A stretch of 38,367 bases of DNA from Candidatus Brevibacterium intestinavium (GTDB taxonomy: Bacteria; Actinomycetota; Actinomycetes; Actinomycetales; Brevibacteriaceae). This document shows positions 8,478-17,088 of this stretch, piece by piece. Position 1 is the stretch's first letter. Every line of letters starts with the position of its first letter. Both the position numbers and the translations under genes were made by a program. Below the pieces are notes generated by a model. The model was not told where the DNA came from. It worked only from the letters and a program-made list of their open reading frames with translations, and searched no databases. Location: the NCBI GenBank assembly GCA_019117545.1, contig DWZN01000191.1, positions 1 to 38,367 of the forward strand, in the 5' to 3' direction.

Positions 8478-9284
8478 GTGAGTAACCCAATGATGAACCG
8501 GGCGATCAACCAGGGCGCCCAGGCCGGCCGCAATGAGCCGGTCATGTCGGACCAGGAGCTCAACGACCTGTTCAACAAGCCGGCGGCCGAGAACCGCAAT
8601 GCCGGCCCGCAGGTCGCCGACCGGGCGATGACCTACGACGATGTGATGATGAAGACCGGCGTGCTCTTCGCCATCCTCCTCGGCGGTGCCGTCGTCGGCT
8701 GGTTCGTACCGGCCCTGGCCTTTCCCGCGATGCTCATCGCGCTGGTCCTCGGCCTCGTCAACGCCTTCAAGAGGGAACCGAGCAAGGCCCTGATCATCGG
8801 CTATGCGGCGTTCGAAGGAGTCTTCCTCGGCGGCATCTCCTCGTTGTTCGAGACCATGTACCCCGGCATCGTCGTCCAGGCCGTGCTCGCCACGCTCTGC
8901 GTCTTCGGCGTCATGCTCGCCCTGTTCAAGTTCAAGGGCGTGCGCTACGGCTCGAAGACGAAGAAGTTCCTGCTCATCGCCGTCGGCGGGTATGCGATCT
9001 TCAGCATCATCAACCTCGGCGTGGCCATGTTCACCGGCACCGGCGGGGCCCGCAGCATCGAGATCAACATCATGGGGATGACGATGCCGCTCGGTGTCGT
9101 CATCGGCATCCTCGCCACCGTGCTGGCAGCGATGACCCTGATCATGGACTTCCAGATGGTCGAAGAGGGCGTCAAGCACAGGATCCCGGAGAAGTACTCC
9201 TGGATGTGCGCGTTCTCGCTCATGGTCACCCTCGTGTGGCTCTACATCGAGATCCTGCGCCTCATCTCCTACTTCAGGGACTGA
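8478..9284 (+). CDS. Bax inhibitor-1/YccA family membrane protein
   Basis: The 268-aa protein has a hydrophilic N-terminus of about 55 residues (SNPMMNRAINQGAQ...MTYDDVMMKTG) and then seven or so hydrophobic segments to the end. The MTYDDVMMKTGVLFAILLGGAVVGW entry, the ALIIGYAAFEGVFLGGISSLFE block and the C-terminal acidic DFQMVEEGVKHRIPEKYSWMCAFSLMVTLVWLYIEILRLI are typical of the actinobacterial branch of this family. Members elsewhere are pH-sensitive Ca2+ leak channels or FtsH-interacting proteins; the role here is unknown. The GTG at 8478 is chosen because GAAAGGA (8463-8469) lies 8 nt upstream. The earlier in-frame GTG at 8445 has no such signal. A strong terminator follows. Confidence 0.9.
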   Translation: MSNPMMNRAINQGAQAGRNEPVMSDQELNDLFNKPAAENRNAGPQVADRAMTYDDVMMKTGVLFAILLGGAVVGWFVPALAFPAMLIALVLGLVNAFKREPSKALIIGYAAFEGVFLGGISSLFETMYPGIVVQAVLATLCVFGVMLALFKFKGVRYGSKTKKFLLIAVGGYAIFSIINLGVAMFTGTGGARSIEINIMGMTMPLGVVIGILATVLAAMTLIMDFQMVEEGVKHRIPEKYSWMCAFSLMVTLVWLYIEILRLISYFRD

Positions 9285-9330
9285 ACACGCTTCCTGACAC
9301 CCGTACCGCGCGGGCGTCCGGCAGGTGAAG

Positions 9331-9368
9331 AGAGGGCGGACCCCGATCAGGGGATCCGCCCTCTTCTC
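9331..9368 (+). terminator. intrinsic terminator after the Bax-inhibitor family gene
   Basis: The stem AGAGGGCGGACCCC (9331-9344) pairs with GGGG-A-TCCGCCCTCT (9350-9364), with a 5-nt loop and one bulged A. It is followed by a T/C-rich tail. Confidence 0.8.
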
Positions 9369-9544
9369 TGCCCGGAGTCGGCGGGTGAGGCGCTCACCGG
9401 GGCGTTCTCTTCTCTTTGCGATGCGTTGGGAGTATGGTGTTGAGCACCGACAATGCAGTCGGATGGGTTCCCCGGTGACCGGTGCCGTCGGGACGGGCCG
9501 GGGCCCTTGGTGCGGTGGTGTTCCCGACGAGTGGGAGGACCATC

Positions 9545-11113
9545 ATGGCCGTACGCACCGGCGAGTTCTTTGCGAACCGCTTCACTTTCGTCGCCGCGGC
9601 GATCGGAATGGCCGTCGGGACCGGCAACCTCTGGCGGTTCCCGCGCGTCATCGGCGAATGGGGAGGCGGAACATTCCTCATCGCCCTGATCATCGCGAAT
9701 CTTCTCTGGGCGATCCCCATCCTCATGTCCGAATCGATCCTGGGCACGCACTCGCGTCTGGGAACCGTCGGCGCCTTCCGCGACTTCATGGGGCGCAGAT
9801 TCACCTGGGTCGGCGGCGTCGTCGGCTTCATCGGCCTCGGCGTCGCCTTCTACTATTCGGTCGTCACCGGTTGGGCTCTGCGCTACTTCGTCTTCTCGCT
9901 CACCGGCGAGTTCGCCACGGGCACGGATACGCAGAAGGTGTGGGAGGACTTCGTCTCCAACCCGTTCCAGACCATCCTGTTCCATGCCATCGCCATCGGC
10001 CTCGTCGGGTTCGTCGTCTATCGGGGACTGAAGAACGGCTTCGAGAAGCTGCTCAACATCATCATTCCCGCGCTCTTCGTCATCCTCGTCATCCTCACCA
10101 TCCGCGCACTCACTCTGCCGGGAGCGATCGACGGTCTGACCTACATGTTCGTCCCCGATTGGAGCCAATTCGGCGATGGAGAGATGTGGCGGGAGGCGTT
10201 CACCCAGATGGCGTTCTCGACCGGAGCCGGTTGGGCCCTGTACCTGACGTATTCGGTCTACGTCGACAAACGCGAGGACAAGTCCCTCAACGCCAGCGTG
10301 GTCGTCGCCGGCAACCTCTTCGCCTCGCTGCTGGCCGGCATGGCCGTGATGGGCACCGTGTTCGCTCTGCGCGGTGCCGACTTCGCGACGGAGGCCGTAT
10401 CCGCCGGTGACCAGGGGTTCGCCTTCGTCTACTTCGCCGAGCTGCTCGGGCAGATGCCGGGCGGAGTGGTCTTCGGACCCCTGTTCTTCCTCGCGCTCTT
10501 CCTCGCCGGGGCATCGAGCCTCATCGCCATGGTCGAGCTCGGCACCCGCAACGTCATGGACATGGGCGTGCGGCGCACGCGAGCCGTTCCGGCGATGATC
10601 ATCGTCATCTTCATCTGCGGCATCCCCTCGGCGCTGAGTCTGTCGTTCTTCACCAACCAGGACAACGTCTGGGGAATCGGACTGCTGCTCAGCGGTCTCG
10701 GCGTGGCGATGGCGATGTGGAAGTTCGGCGTGCACAGGGTCAGCGCCATGATCGAAGCGGTGGCGGACCTCCACTTCGGCCGAGCCTGGATCTTCTGCAT
10801 TCGGATCTTCCCGCTGCTGTTCGTCGCTCTCTTCGGCTGGTTCATCGTCGACGCCGTCACGGGCACGGAGCAGTGGTGGAACCCGTTCCAGGAGTTCAGC
10901 CTCGGCACCATGGTCCTCCAATGGGGCCTGCTCATCATCGTCATGCTGGCCCTCAACCGCTTCCTCGCCAAGAAGGTCGTCGCCGGTCCGATGACCGAAG
11001 GTGCCGGGGGAGCATCGCCGGAGGAGGGCACCGAGGGGCCTGCACCGGATGACGGCACCGGGGGACCGCCGCCCGCGGGAGGAACGAGCGATGCTGAAGG
11101 AGGTGAGAGGTGA
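9545..11113 (+). CDS. sodium-dependent NSS-family transporter, MetP-like
   Basis: The 522-aa neurotransmitter:sodium symporter family protein carries the TM1 signature GNLWRFPR at residues 27-34, and AFSTGAGWALYLTYSVYV in the middle. There are about 11-12 hydrophobic segments, then a hydrophilic tail of some 40 residues rich in Gly, Pro and Glu. A 39-aa one-TM protein starts on its stop codon. That layout matches the C. glutamicum MetP/MetS pair, a Na+-coupled importer of methionine and alanine. The amino-acid specificity here is inferred from that arrangement only. The ATG at 9545 is preferred because GGGAGGA (about 9532-9538) lies upstream; a GTG at 9482 would add 21 unlikely residues. A -10-like TATGGT sits at 9433-9438 without a good -35. 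Confidence 0.88.
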   Translation: MAVRTGEFFANRFTFVAAAIGMAVGTGNLWRFPRVIGEWGGGTFLIALIIANLLWAIPILMSESILGTHSRLGTVGAFRDFMGRRFTWVGGVVGFIGLGVAFYYSVVTGWALRYFVFSLTGEFATGTDTQKVWEDFVSNPFQTILFHAIAIGLVGFVVYRGLKNGFEKLLNIIIPALFVILVILTIRALTLPGAIDGLTYMFVPDWSQFGDGEMWREAFTQMAFSTGAGWALYLTYSVYVDKREDKSLNASVVVAGNLFASLLAGMAVMGTVFALRGADFATEAVSAGDQGFAFVYFAELLGQMPGGVVFGPLFFLALFLAGASSLIAMVELGTRNVMDMGVRRTRAVPAMIIVIFICGIPSALSLSFFTNQDNVWGIGLLLSGLGVAMAMWKFGVHRVSAMIEAVADLHFGRAWIFCIRIFPLLFVALFGWFIVDAVTGTEQWWNPFQEFSLGTMVLQWGLLIIVMLALNRFLAKKVVAGPMTEGAGGASPEEGTEGPAPDDGTGGPPPAGGTSDAEGGER

Positions 11114-11232
11114 TGGCTGAAACGATCATCTGGACCATCGTCTTCGTCGGCGGAGACCTCGCCGTCCTCGTGGGACTGCTCGGCTTCGCGGTCCGCAAGG
11201 ACAAGCAGAAGCTCGCCGCGAGCGCCGGATAG
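11113..11232 (+). CDS. MetS-like small subunit of the NSS transporter
   Basis: This is a 39-aa ORF with a single membrane span (about residues 5-27), a short charged tail (RKDKQKLAASAG) and the start MAETIIWTIVFVGG. Its ATG overlaps the transporter stop by one base (TGATG), so the two are translationally coupled, and GGAGGTGAGAGG lies just upstream. Size, topology and position match the small subunit of methionine/alanine importers (MetS family), which is needed for MetP activity in C. glutamicum. It is short enough that automated calling could miss it. A GTG at 11110 is an alternative start. Confidence 0.8.
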   Translation: MAETIIWTIVFVGGDLAVLVGLLGFAVRKDKQKLAASAG

Positions 11233-11292
11233 CCCGCCGAGGCGAGCCGGTCCGCATCTGCAGATCTCCAGACCGCTGTGGAGAAACGGCCA

Positions 11293-11321
11293 TTGCCTGT
11301 GATCACATACATGCTTATGGT
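11293..11321 (+). promoter_or_regulatory. promoter and palindromic operator of the lyase/ALDH operon
   Basis: The -35 TTGCCT (11293-11298) and the -10 TATGGT (11316-11321) are separated by 17 bp. The spacer contains the perfect palindrome TGTGATCACA (11298-11307), placed where a bound repressor would block RNA polymerase. The site is 55 bp upstream of the ATG at 11376. Which regulator binds is unknown; GntR, CRP-like and LysR types are all possible. Confidence 0.55.
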
Positions 11322-11375
11322 CGGAGTATCGAGCCGAGCCCGAGGCCGATCACCGACAGTGAGGGGGAACATTCA

Positions 11376-12266
11376 ATGACGAAACCGACCGGCGGCGTCT
11401 TCGCCGTGCCCACGACGCCATTCGGCACCGACGGGGCGCAGAACATCGAGGCATTGACCACCCGGGTCACAGAGGTCCTCGAGACCGGGGTGGCCGGGAT
11501 CCTGTGCCTCGGGGCGACCGGTGAAGCACTGGCACTGAGCGACGAGGAGCGCGAAGCTCAGATCCGAGCCGTCGTCGACGCTGCCGGAGACCGGGCGAGC
11601 GTCGTCGTCGGATGCATGGCCTACACCCCGGAGCGGATGAGTCGGCACATCGCCAACGCGCAGGCGGCCGGTGCCGATGCGGTCATGATCACCCCGCCCT
11701 TCTACGGCGGGCTCGAACCCGATACGGCCGCTGCCGCCCTGCACTCGGTGATGACGGACTCCCCGCTGCCGGTGATGGTCTACAACAATCCCCATTCGAC
11801 CGGCACCGATCTGCTGCCTGAGCACCTGGCCACTCTGGCCGACACCGGACGCCTGTGGAGTGTCAAGGAGACCTCGGGAGAGGCCTCCCGGGTCCGCGAG
11901 CTGCGGGCCGAACTCGGTGAGGACGTCGAGGTCTTCGTCGGCGCCGACGGAATCGCCCTCGAGGGCTTCGTCCAGGGCGCCAGCGGTTGGGTGGCCGCCT
12001 CGGCGTGGCTGCTGCCCGAGGCCTGCCAGAGGCTGTGGGCTCACGCCCGCGACGGGAACTGGGCGGCCGCCGTCGAACTGTGGCACGGCCTGTCGGCCGC
12101 GCTGGCCCAGATCGAGGACAATCCTGCGTTCATCTCACTGATCAAACAGGCACTGAGCCGCCGCAGCATCGAACAGGGGCCGGTCCGTCCGCCGCTGCCG
12201 ACCGCTGACAGTCAGGCCCTGGAGACCCTGCTGGCGACGATCACCGCACTCGAGAAGGGAGACTGA
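11376..12266 (+). CDS. dihydrodipicolinate synthase (DapA)-family lyase
   Basis: The 296-aa TIM-barrel aldolase/lyase has the family's key residues. GATGE lies at 46-50 (carboxylate binding), the Tyr of VYNNP at residue 136, and the Schiff-base Lys of VKETSG at 164. The family includes true DapA, N-acetylneuraminate lyase, 2-keto-3-deoxy-sugar-acid aldolases/dehydratases and hydroxyproline-pathway deaminases. The gene sits one base upstream of an aldehyde dehydrogenase with its own palindromic operator and a LysR gene beyond. A catabolic role is therefore more likely than lysine synthesis. A pathway ending in a semialdehyde such as 2-oxoglutarate semialdehyde would fit, but that is inference. 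The ATG at 11376 has GAGGGGG upstream. Confidence 0.85.
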   Translation: MTKPTGGVFAVPTTPFGTDGAQNIEALTTRVTEVLETGVAGILCLGATGEALALSDEEREAQIRAVVDAAGDRASVVVGCMAYTPERMSRHIANAQAAGADAVMITPPFYGGLEPDTAAAALHSVMTDSPLPVMVYNNPHSTGTDLLPEHLATLADTGRLWSVKETSGEASRVRELRAELGEDVEVFVGADGIALEGFVQGASGWVAASAWLLPEACQRLWAHARDGNWAAAVELWHGLSAALAQIEDNPAFISLIKQALSRRSIEQGPVRPPLPTADSQALETLLATITALEKGD

Positions 12267-12267
12267 T

Positions 12268-13755
12268 ATGACCGACACCGGCAAACAGGCACTGGCCGCG
12301 CTCATCGACTCGGACCTCGGGGTCTACACCACAGGCGGGTTCACCACCGGCGAAGGACCCGGCCTCGACCTCATCTCACCGATCGACGGTGAGCTCATCG
12401 GCACCGTCCGGGAGGCGTCCGAGGGCCAGCTCGACGCGGCCGTCGCCTCCGCCCGCGCCACCTTCAACGAGCGGTCCTGGGCCGATGACGGGGCCCATCG
12501 CGCCGAGGTGCTGCGCCGATTGGCCGATCTCGTCGTCGACAACGCCGAGCAGATCGCCTATCTCGACGGGATCGAGGCCGGCAAGGTCTTCGCCGACAGC
12601 GTCGCCGAAGACGTGGAGGATGTGGCAGCCAACCTGCGCTTCTCCGCCGACCTCATCTCCCGTGACGACGGCCGCCACCTGCAGGGGCCCGAGGGCTGGG
12701 GCTGGGTGCGCAGGATCCCCATCGGCGTCGTCGGCGCCATCCTGCCGTGGAACTACCCGATCGCCATGCTCGGCTGGAAGGTCGCCCCGGCCCTGGCCGC
12801 CGGCAATGCGATGATCATCAAACCCTCGGAGGACTCCACACTCAGCGCGCTGCACTTCGCGAGTCTGGCCGAGCAGGCCGGTGTGCCCGACGGCATCCTC
12901 CATGTCCTCACCGGAACCGGCGCGAACATCGGCGCCGCCATGGGGCTGCATCCCGACATCGACGTGCTCACCTTCACCGGTTCCGGCCCCGTCGGACGCT
13001 CCTTCCTCGAATCCTCCGCGAAGTCGAACCTCAAGAAGGTCTCCCTCGAGCTGGGCGGGCGGGCAGCCTACATCGTCGACGCCGAGCACGCCGGTGACTT
13101 CGATGCCATCGCCTCCGACATCGCCGGTGCCGCATTCGGCACGAGCGGGCAGAACTGCACCGCCGCCTCTCGAGTGGTCTTCGTCGGTGACGATGATGCG
13201 GCCTTCGAACGGTTCCGCTCCGCGCTCGTGGCCGCGGCCGAAGCTGTCACTGTCGGCGACCCGTTCACCGACGGCACCGACATCGGTCCCGTCATCAACG
13301 CGAAGGCCCTCGATCGGATCACCGCCTGGGTCGACGAAGCGGTGAACAAGGGAGCGCGGATCCTCAACACCACAGCCGAGGTGCCGACATCGGGGACCTG
13401 GTACCCGCCGACGGTCATCGAAGGCGTTCCCGCCGACAGCGAACTCGGACGCGGCGAGATCTTCGGCCCGCTGACCCAGCTGCTGCGCACTTCGAGCCGA
13501 GACGAGGCCGTCGCCGCGATCAACGACGAACCCTACGGTCTGGCCTCGACCGTGTGGTGCGAGGATCTGGGCACCGCGAAGTGGTGGTCCGACCGCATCC
13601 GGGTCGGAACTCTGGCTGTCAACGGCTACAGCGAAGGCACGGTGGCCACCCCGTTCGGCGGCCTGCGCCAGTCCGGGTTCTGGGGCCGCGACAACGGTCC
13701 CGAAGCACTTGAGACGTACCAGGAGACGATGACCGTGTGGATCGCACCTCAGTGA
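12268..13755 (+). CDS. NAD(P)-dependent aldehyde dehydrogenase
   Basis: The 495-aa protein is a full-length ALDH. WNYP is at 161-164, the cofactor Lys at 185 (KPSE), FTGSG at 236-240, the general base Glu at 261 (ELGG) and the catalytic Cys at 297 (GQNC). The stretch after ELGG is RAA in place of the common KSP/KNP. The start lies one base after the lyase stop, and GGGAGAC provides the ribosome site, so the two are one operon. The enzyme should oxidise the aldehyde made by, or related to, the upstream lyase reaction. The exact substrate (2-oxoglutarate semialdehyde, succinate semialdehyde or another) cannot be read from sequence. Confidence 0.9.
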   Translation: MTDTGKQALAALIDSDLGVYTTGGFTTGEGPGLDLISPIDGELIGTVREASEGQLDAAVASARATFNERSWADDGAHRAEVLRRLADLVVDNAEQIAYLDGIEAGKVFADSVAEDVEDVAANLRFSADLISRDDGRHLQGPEGWGWVRRIPIGVVGAILPWNYPIAMLGWKVAPALAAGNAMIIKPSEDSTLSALHFASLAEQAGVPDGILHVLTGTGANIGAAMGLHPDIDVLTFTGSGPVGRSFLESSAKSNLKKVSLELGGRAAYIVDAEHAGDFDAIASDIAGAAFGTSGQNCTAASRVVFVGDDDAAFERFRSALVAAAEAVTVGDPFTDGTDIGPVINAKALDRITAWVDEAVNKGARILNTTAEVPTSGTWYPPTVIEGVPADSELGRGEIFGPLTQLLRTSSRDEAVAAINDEPYGLASTVWCEDLGTAKWWSDRIRVGTLAVNGYSEGTVATPFGGLRQSGFWGRDNGPEALETYQETMTVWIAPQ

Positions 13756-13879
13756 GCCGGGTCGTGACGGTCCGTGTCAGTCGCAGAGCGTTGAGGCGGT
13801 GCCAACCGAGGAGGTCCCGGAGGCGGGAACCGCTTCTGTCAGGGTAGAGTCGAAGTCCCAACCCTGAGGAGGTGCCGGC

Positions 13880-14764
13880 ATGGGAGTCGACGCGGAAGAT
13901 GTGAGGTACTTCCACGTCCTCGCCCAGGCCGGCACCCTGGTCCGTGCGGCCAAGGAGCTCGGCGTCGACCACACCACGGTGAGCCGACGGGTCCGACGCC
14001 TCGAAGCCGCCCTGGATCTGCGGCTGTTCACCCGCACCCGCAGCGGCTGGACCATCAGCCCCAACGGCGAGAGGCTGCTGCCGGCCGCCCGGATGGTTGC
14101 CCTCGGCAGCGACGCCTTCACCACCGGGGACTCTGCGCAGACGGGTCCGGAGGAGTGGACGATCCTCAGCCCCGACGGCTTCGCCGCCAGCGTGCTGACC
14201 CCGGCGTGCGTCCGCCCGCTCGGCGACGACACCGTCATCACGATCATCTCCGCCCCGTCCCTGGCAGCACGGGAGGGCACTGCCTTCGACGCCGCGATCG
14301 TCCGCTCCCGGCCGAACTCGTCCGCCGTGGCCTCCCGCGCTCTGGCCGACTACGAGATCGGCCTCTACGCCCACGAGGACTATCTGTCCGAACACGGACC
14401 GATTCGCAGCCTCGACGACCTCGAAGGGCACGTGCTGGCATGGTACGCCGATGATCCGATCGCCGGAATCCCCGAATTCGAGGCGCTGCGGCCCAAACTG
14501 CCCGAACACATCCGACTGCAGTCGAACAACCTCAACGTCCACGCCCAGGCGGCCCTGTCCGGAGTCGGCTTGGCCGTCATGCCCACTTACACCGCGACCC
14601 GCAACGACGCCCTGGTCCGCATCCTGCCCGACGAGATCGGCTACCGCGGCCACTACTGGGTTCTCGTGCCGAAGACCCAGCTGCGCGGGCCGACCACACA
14701 ACGGGTCCTCGACTTCCTCGCCGAGGCAGTCGCCGCCGCCGGTCTGGCCCCGCCGTCAGCCTGA
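13880..14764 (+). CDS. LysR-family transcriptional regulator
   Basis: The 294-aa protein has an N-terminal winged HTH (residues about 5-65: FHVLAQAGTLVRAAKELGVDHTTVSRRVRRLEAALDLRLFTRTRSGW). A periplasmic-binding-like effector domain follows, ending with typical LysR C-terminal sequence. GAGGAGG lies upstream of the ATG. It is on the same strand as the lyase/ALDH operon and 125 bp downstream of it, instead of divergent as LysR regulators often are. Control of that operon is plausible but not shown. A -10-like TAGAGT lies at 13845-13850. Confidence 0.9.
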   Translation: MGVDAEDVRYFHVLAQAGTLVRAAKELGVDHTTVSRRVRRLEAALDLRLFTRTRSGWTISPNGERLLPAARMVALGSDAFTTGDSAQTGPEEWTILSPDGFAASVLTPACVRPLGDDTVITIISAPSLAAREGTAFDAAIVRSRPNSSAVASRALADYEIGLYAHEDYLSEHGPIRSLDDLEGHVLAWYADDPIAGIPEFEALRPKLPEHIRLQSNNLNVHAQAALSGVGLAVMPTYTATRNDALVRILPDEIGYRGHYWVLVPKTQLRGPTTQRVLDFLAEAVAAAGLAPPSA

Positions 14765-14800
14765 GATCCGCCGACGGCCTGAGACCGGCCGAATCCGCCC

Positions 14801-14806
14801 TAAGAT
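14801..14806 (+). promoter_or_regulatory. -10 element, possible leaderless start
   Basis: TAAGAT is 6 nt upstream of the ATG at 14813, the spacing of a leaderless transcript. No clear -35 is visible. A GGGG stretch in between could also act as a weak ribosome site. Confidence 0.35.
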
Positions 14807-14812
14807 GGGGTC

Positions 14813-15178
14813 ATGACCGACCTGAGCGCCGAACTGCAGACCGAGATCCGACGTCTGCGCATGCGCATCATCGGCCTGAACCCGCGCCGACTCGACCAGA
14901 TCGGCGGGCAGTCGGAGACCGAAGACCGTTTCGATCGGCCGGCGGGACCGGAGAGCTCCCGTCGTGAGGCCATCACGGCGGCGCTGGCCGAGTTCTCCGC
15001 TATCGCGTCGGACGGCCGCGAGGTCCCCGACCTCGGCGATGGGAGCCTGGCCGATCAGGTCGTCGTCCTGCTCGACCACGGTCAGCATGTGGCCGAGGCC
15101 CTGCCCGAGGCCGAGCGTGATCAGATGCTCACCCGCCTCCTCGACGCGGCAGTCGGGCTGCGACGCGGACTGGCCTGA
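14813..15178 (+). CDS. small soluble protein, unknown function
   Basis: The 121-aa protein has no Cys and no membrane segment. It is mostly predicted helix by composition: an N-terminal basic/charged helix (LSAELQTEIRRLRMRIIGLNPRRL), a hydrophilic linker, then about 60 residues of alternating Ala/Leu and acidic residues. I do not recognise it. It lies 48 bp after the LysR gene on the same strand but has its own -10 candidate, so it may be independent. Codon use looks like its neighbours'. Confidence 0.6.
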   Translation: MTDLSAELQTEIRRLRMRIIGLNPRRLDQIGGQSETEDRFDRPAGPESSRREAITAALAEFSAIASDGREVPDLGDGSLADQVVVLLDHGQHVAEALPEAERDQMLTRLLDAAVGLRRGLA

Positions 15179-15353
15179 GGCCCGCGCGTCGGCCCCCTCG
15201 CCGGAACCAGCCGACATCTGCTTCCCTCCCTGCCCTCCGAGACAGATCTGAGAGGGTTGCGAGGAGACTGACAGAACGCTGTATGCTCAGCTCCAGCAGC
15301 CAGAGTTCTGACATCCAGTCAGCGTTCCGACATCACAGTGAGGTGGTTGAAGC

Positions 15354-15548
15354 ATGTTCGGCCTACCGGCGGCCACGGTCGCCATCATCTTCGGCATCCC
15401 AGCGATCTGGGTGATCTACACGCTTGTCTTCGTCTACCTCTCCCGCGGGTGGAAGGCCGAGGACGTCGCTGAGGACCGGGCCCGACTGCCCGGCGGCGGG
15501 GACGAATCCGGCGGCACGGCCGCCTCGGCGAACGGGGGAACGGCGTGA
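15354..15548 (+). CDS. one-TM small accessory protein of the SSS symporter
   Basis: The 64-aa protein has one strong membrane span (about residues 6-28, TVAIIFGIPAIWVIYTLVFVYLS), then a basic-acidic juxtamembrane patch (RGWKAEDVAEDRAR) and a Gly/Ser/Ala-rich tail. Its stop overlaps the GTG of the symporter (GTGA, 4 nt), so the two are translationally coupled. Small partner subunits are known for several sodium:solute symporters. This one is assigned by topology and position, not by a recognised domain. The ribosome site is GTGAGGTGG. A TG-extended -10 candidate, TATGCT, lies at 15282-15287. Confidence 0.75.
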   Translation: MFGLPAATVAIIFGIPAIWVIYTLVFVYLSRGWKAEDVAEDRARLPGGGDESGGTAASANGGTA

Positions 15549-17083
15549 ACATCGAAACCTGGTTCCTCGTCATCTACTTCGTCGCCATGGCCGGCATCGG
15601 CGTGGCCACACTGAAGATGGGCAACAGGGACAGTGAGGGCTTCCTCCTGGGCGGGCGCAGCCTCGGCCCGGCGGTGACGGCCCTGCGCCTGCAGTCGTCA
15701 TCGATGTCCGGCTACATGTTCCTCGGAGCCGGATCGCTGGCGTACACGAAGGGCTACTTCTCACTGTGGTATGCGATGGGCGATATCGGCGGAGGTGTCC
15801 TCAACCTCTCGATCCTCGGTCGGCGGATGCGCAAGCTCTCACAGATCCTCGGCTCGCTGACGTCGATCGAGTACCTCGAGCACCGCTACCCCTCGCGGTG
15901 GATCCGGGCGATCGCGGCCCCCATCGCTGTGGCCTGCATCTTCTTCTACGTCATGACCCAGTTCATCGCCGGCGGTCGCGGACTGGAGATGGTCACCGGC
16001 ATTCCCTACGCCTGGGCCCTGCTCATCGCCGTCGGCGTCATCGTCTTCTACACCTTCCTCGGCGGCTACCTCGCCGTGGCCTACACGGACTTCGTCCAGG
16101 CGATCATCATGCTCATCGGCATGCTGTGGATCCTCATCGGCACGATGCAGGCCATCGGCGGTTGGACGGCGGGCAATGAGGCCGTCGGACAGATCAACCC
16201 GAACCTGCTGACGATGTGGGGCCCCGACGGCTTCGAGTCCGTCCAATGGGGCGTGATCATCGGCGCGGTCCTCGTGTTCTCCATCGGCTACCTGGGCTGG
16301 CCGCACGTCAACGTCAGCCATATGGCGATGAAGCGGCCCTCGGCGGCGCGGACCGCGAGCATGTACGCCACCGGCTTCAACCTGCTGTTCATCCCCGCTC
16401 CCTACATCGTCGGCGTGATGGCGCTCATCCTGCTGCCCACCCTCGACAACCCCGAACTCGCGGTGTTCCAGGTCGCCGACACCGTGCTGCCGGACTTCGC
16501 CGTCGGCATCGTCATGGCCGGCATCATGGCCGCGATCATGTCCACCGCCGATGCCCTGCTGCTGCAGTCGGGCACGATCGCCAGCCAGGATCTGTTCCGC
16601 CGCTTCATCAAACCGGACATGTCGGACAGGCAGTCGGTGTGGATCTCCCGGTTCACCGTCCTCATCCTCGCGATCATCGGCTACTGGGTCGCCGTCAACG
16701 ACCCGCCCTCGGTCGCCGAGGTCGCGATCTTCGCCACCACCGTCCTCGGCGCCGCCTTCGTGCCCGCCTATGTGGCCGCGGCCTGGTGGAAGAAGGCGAA
16801 CGTGCCCGGCGCGATCGCCTCGATGATCCTCGGCACCGTGTCCTCGGTGGGCTGGCAGCTGGCCGGCCTCGTCGACAGCACGGGCATCGACCCAATGGGC
16901 ATCGGAATCGTGTGCTCGACACTGGCGATCATCATCGTGTCCCTGGCCACGCAGAGGTCTCACCCGGTGCCCGACCACGTGCTCGCCGCGCTCCGGGAGA
17001 CCGAGAAGATCGGCGCCATTCCCGCTCATATGCTCGCCGGACAGAACGACGCCCTGGCCGGGCAGCTGCCGAAGGACGTGTGA
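15545..17083 (+). CDS. sodium:solute symporter (SSS family)
   Basis: The 512-aa protein is an SSS-family Na+ symporter with about 13 membrane spans. Family landmarks are GFLLGGRSLGP near residue 36, ALRLQSSSMSGYMFLGAGSLAY, SLTSIEYLEHRYPSRWIRAI, VIVFYTFLGGYLAVAYTDFVQAIIML, and AIMSTADALLLQSGTIASQDLF, the Na+-site region of TM8. Overall sequence resembles the proline (PutP)/pantothenate branch, but the solute cannot be assigned. It is coupled to the small protein upstream and lies 5 bp from the unknown protein downstream. The three form one probable operon, beginning about 370 bp past the LysR gene. Confidence 0.92.
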   Translation: MNIETWFLVIYFVAMAGIGVATLKMGNRDSEGFLLGGRSLGPAVTALRLQSSSMSGYMFLGAGSLAYTKGYFSLWYAMGDIGGGVLNLSILGRRMRKLSQILGSLTSIEYLEHRYPSRWIRAIAAPIAVACIFFYVMTQFIAGGRGLEMVTGIPYAWALLIAVGVIVFYTFLGGYLAVAYTDFVQAIIMLIGMLWILIGTMQAIGGWTAGNEAVGQINPNLLTMWGPDGFESVQWGVIIGAVLVFSIGYLGWPHVNVSHMAMKRPSAARTASMYATGFNLLFIPAPYIVGVMALILLPTLDNPELAVFQVADTVLPDFAVGIVMAGIMAAIMSTADALLLQSGTIASQDLFRRFIKPDMSDRQSVWISRFTVLILAIIGYWVAVNDPPSVAEVAIFATTVLGAAFVPAYVAAAWWKKANVPGAIASMILGTVSSVGWQLAGLVDSTGIDPMGIGIVCSTLAIIIVSLATQRSHPVPDHVLAALRETEKIGAIPAHMLAGQNDALAGQLPKDV

Positions 17084-17088
17084 GGCGG

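Noticed and set aside
9347..10921. Minus-strand open frame of 524 codons across the NSS transporter
   Set aside because: It is very acidic, His/Glu-rich and low in hydrophobic residues, mirroring the transporter codons; not a protein family.
16216..17088. Upstream extension of the 200-aa protein's frame into the SSS symporter
   Set aside because: This part is an Arg/His-rich out-of-frame reading of the symporter. The real start is the ATG at 17089.
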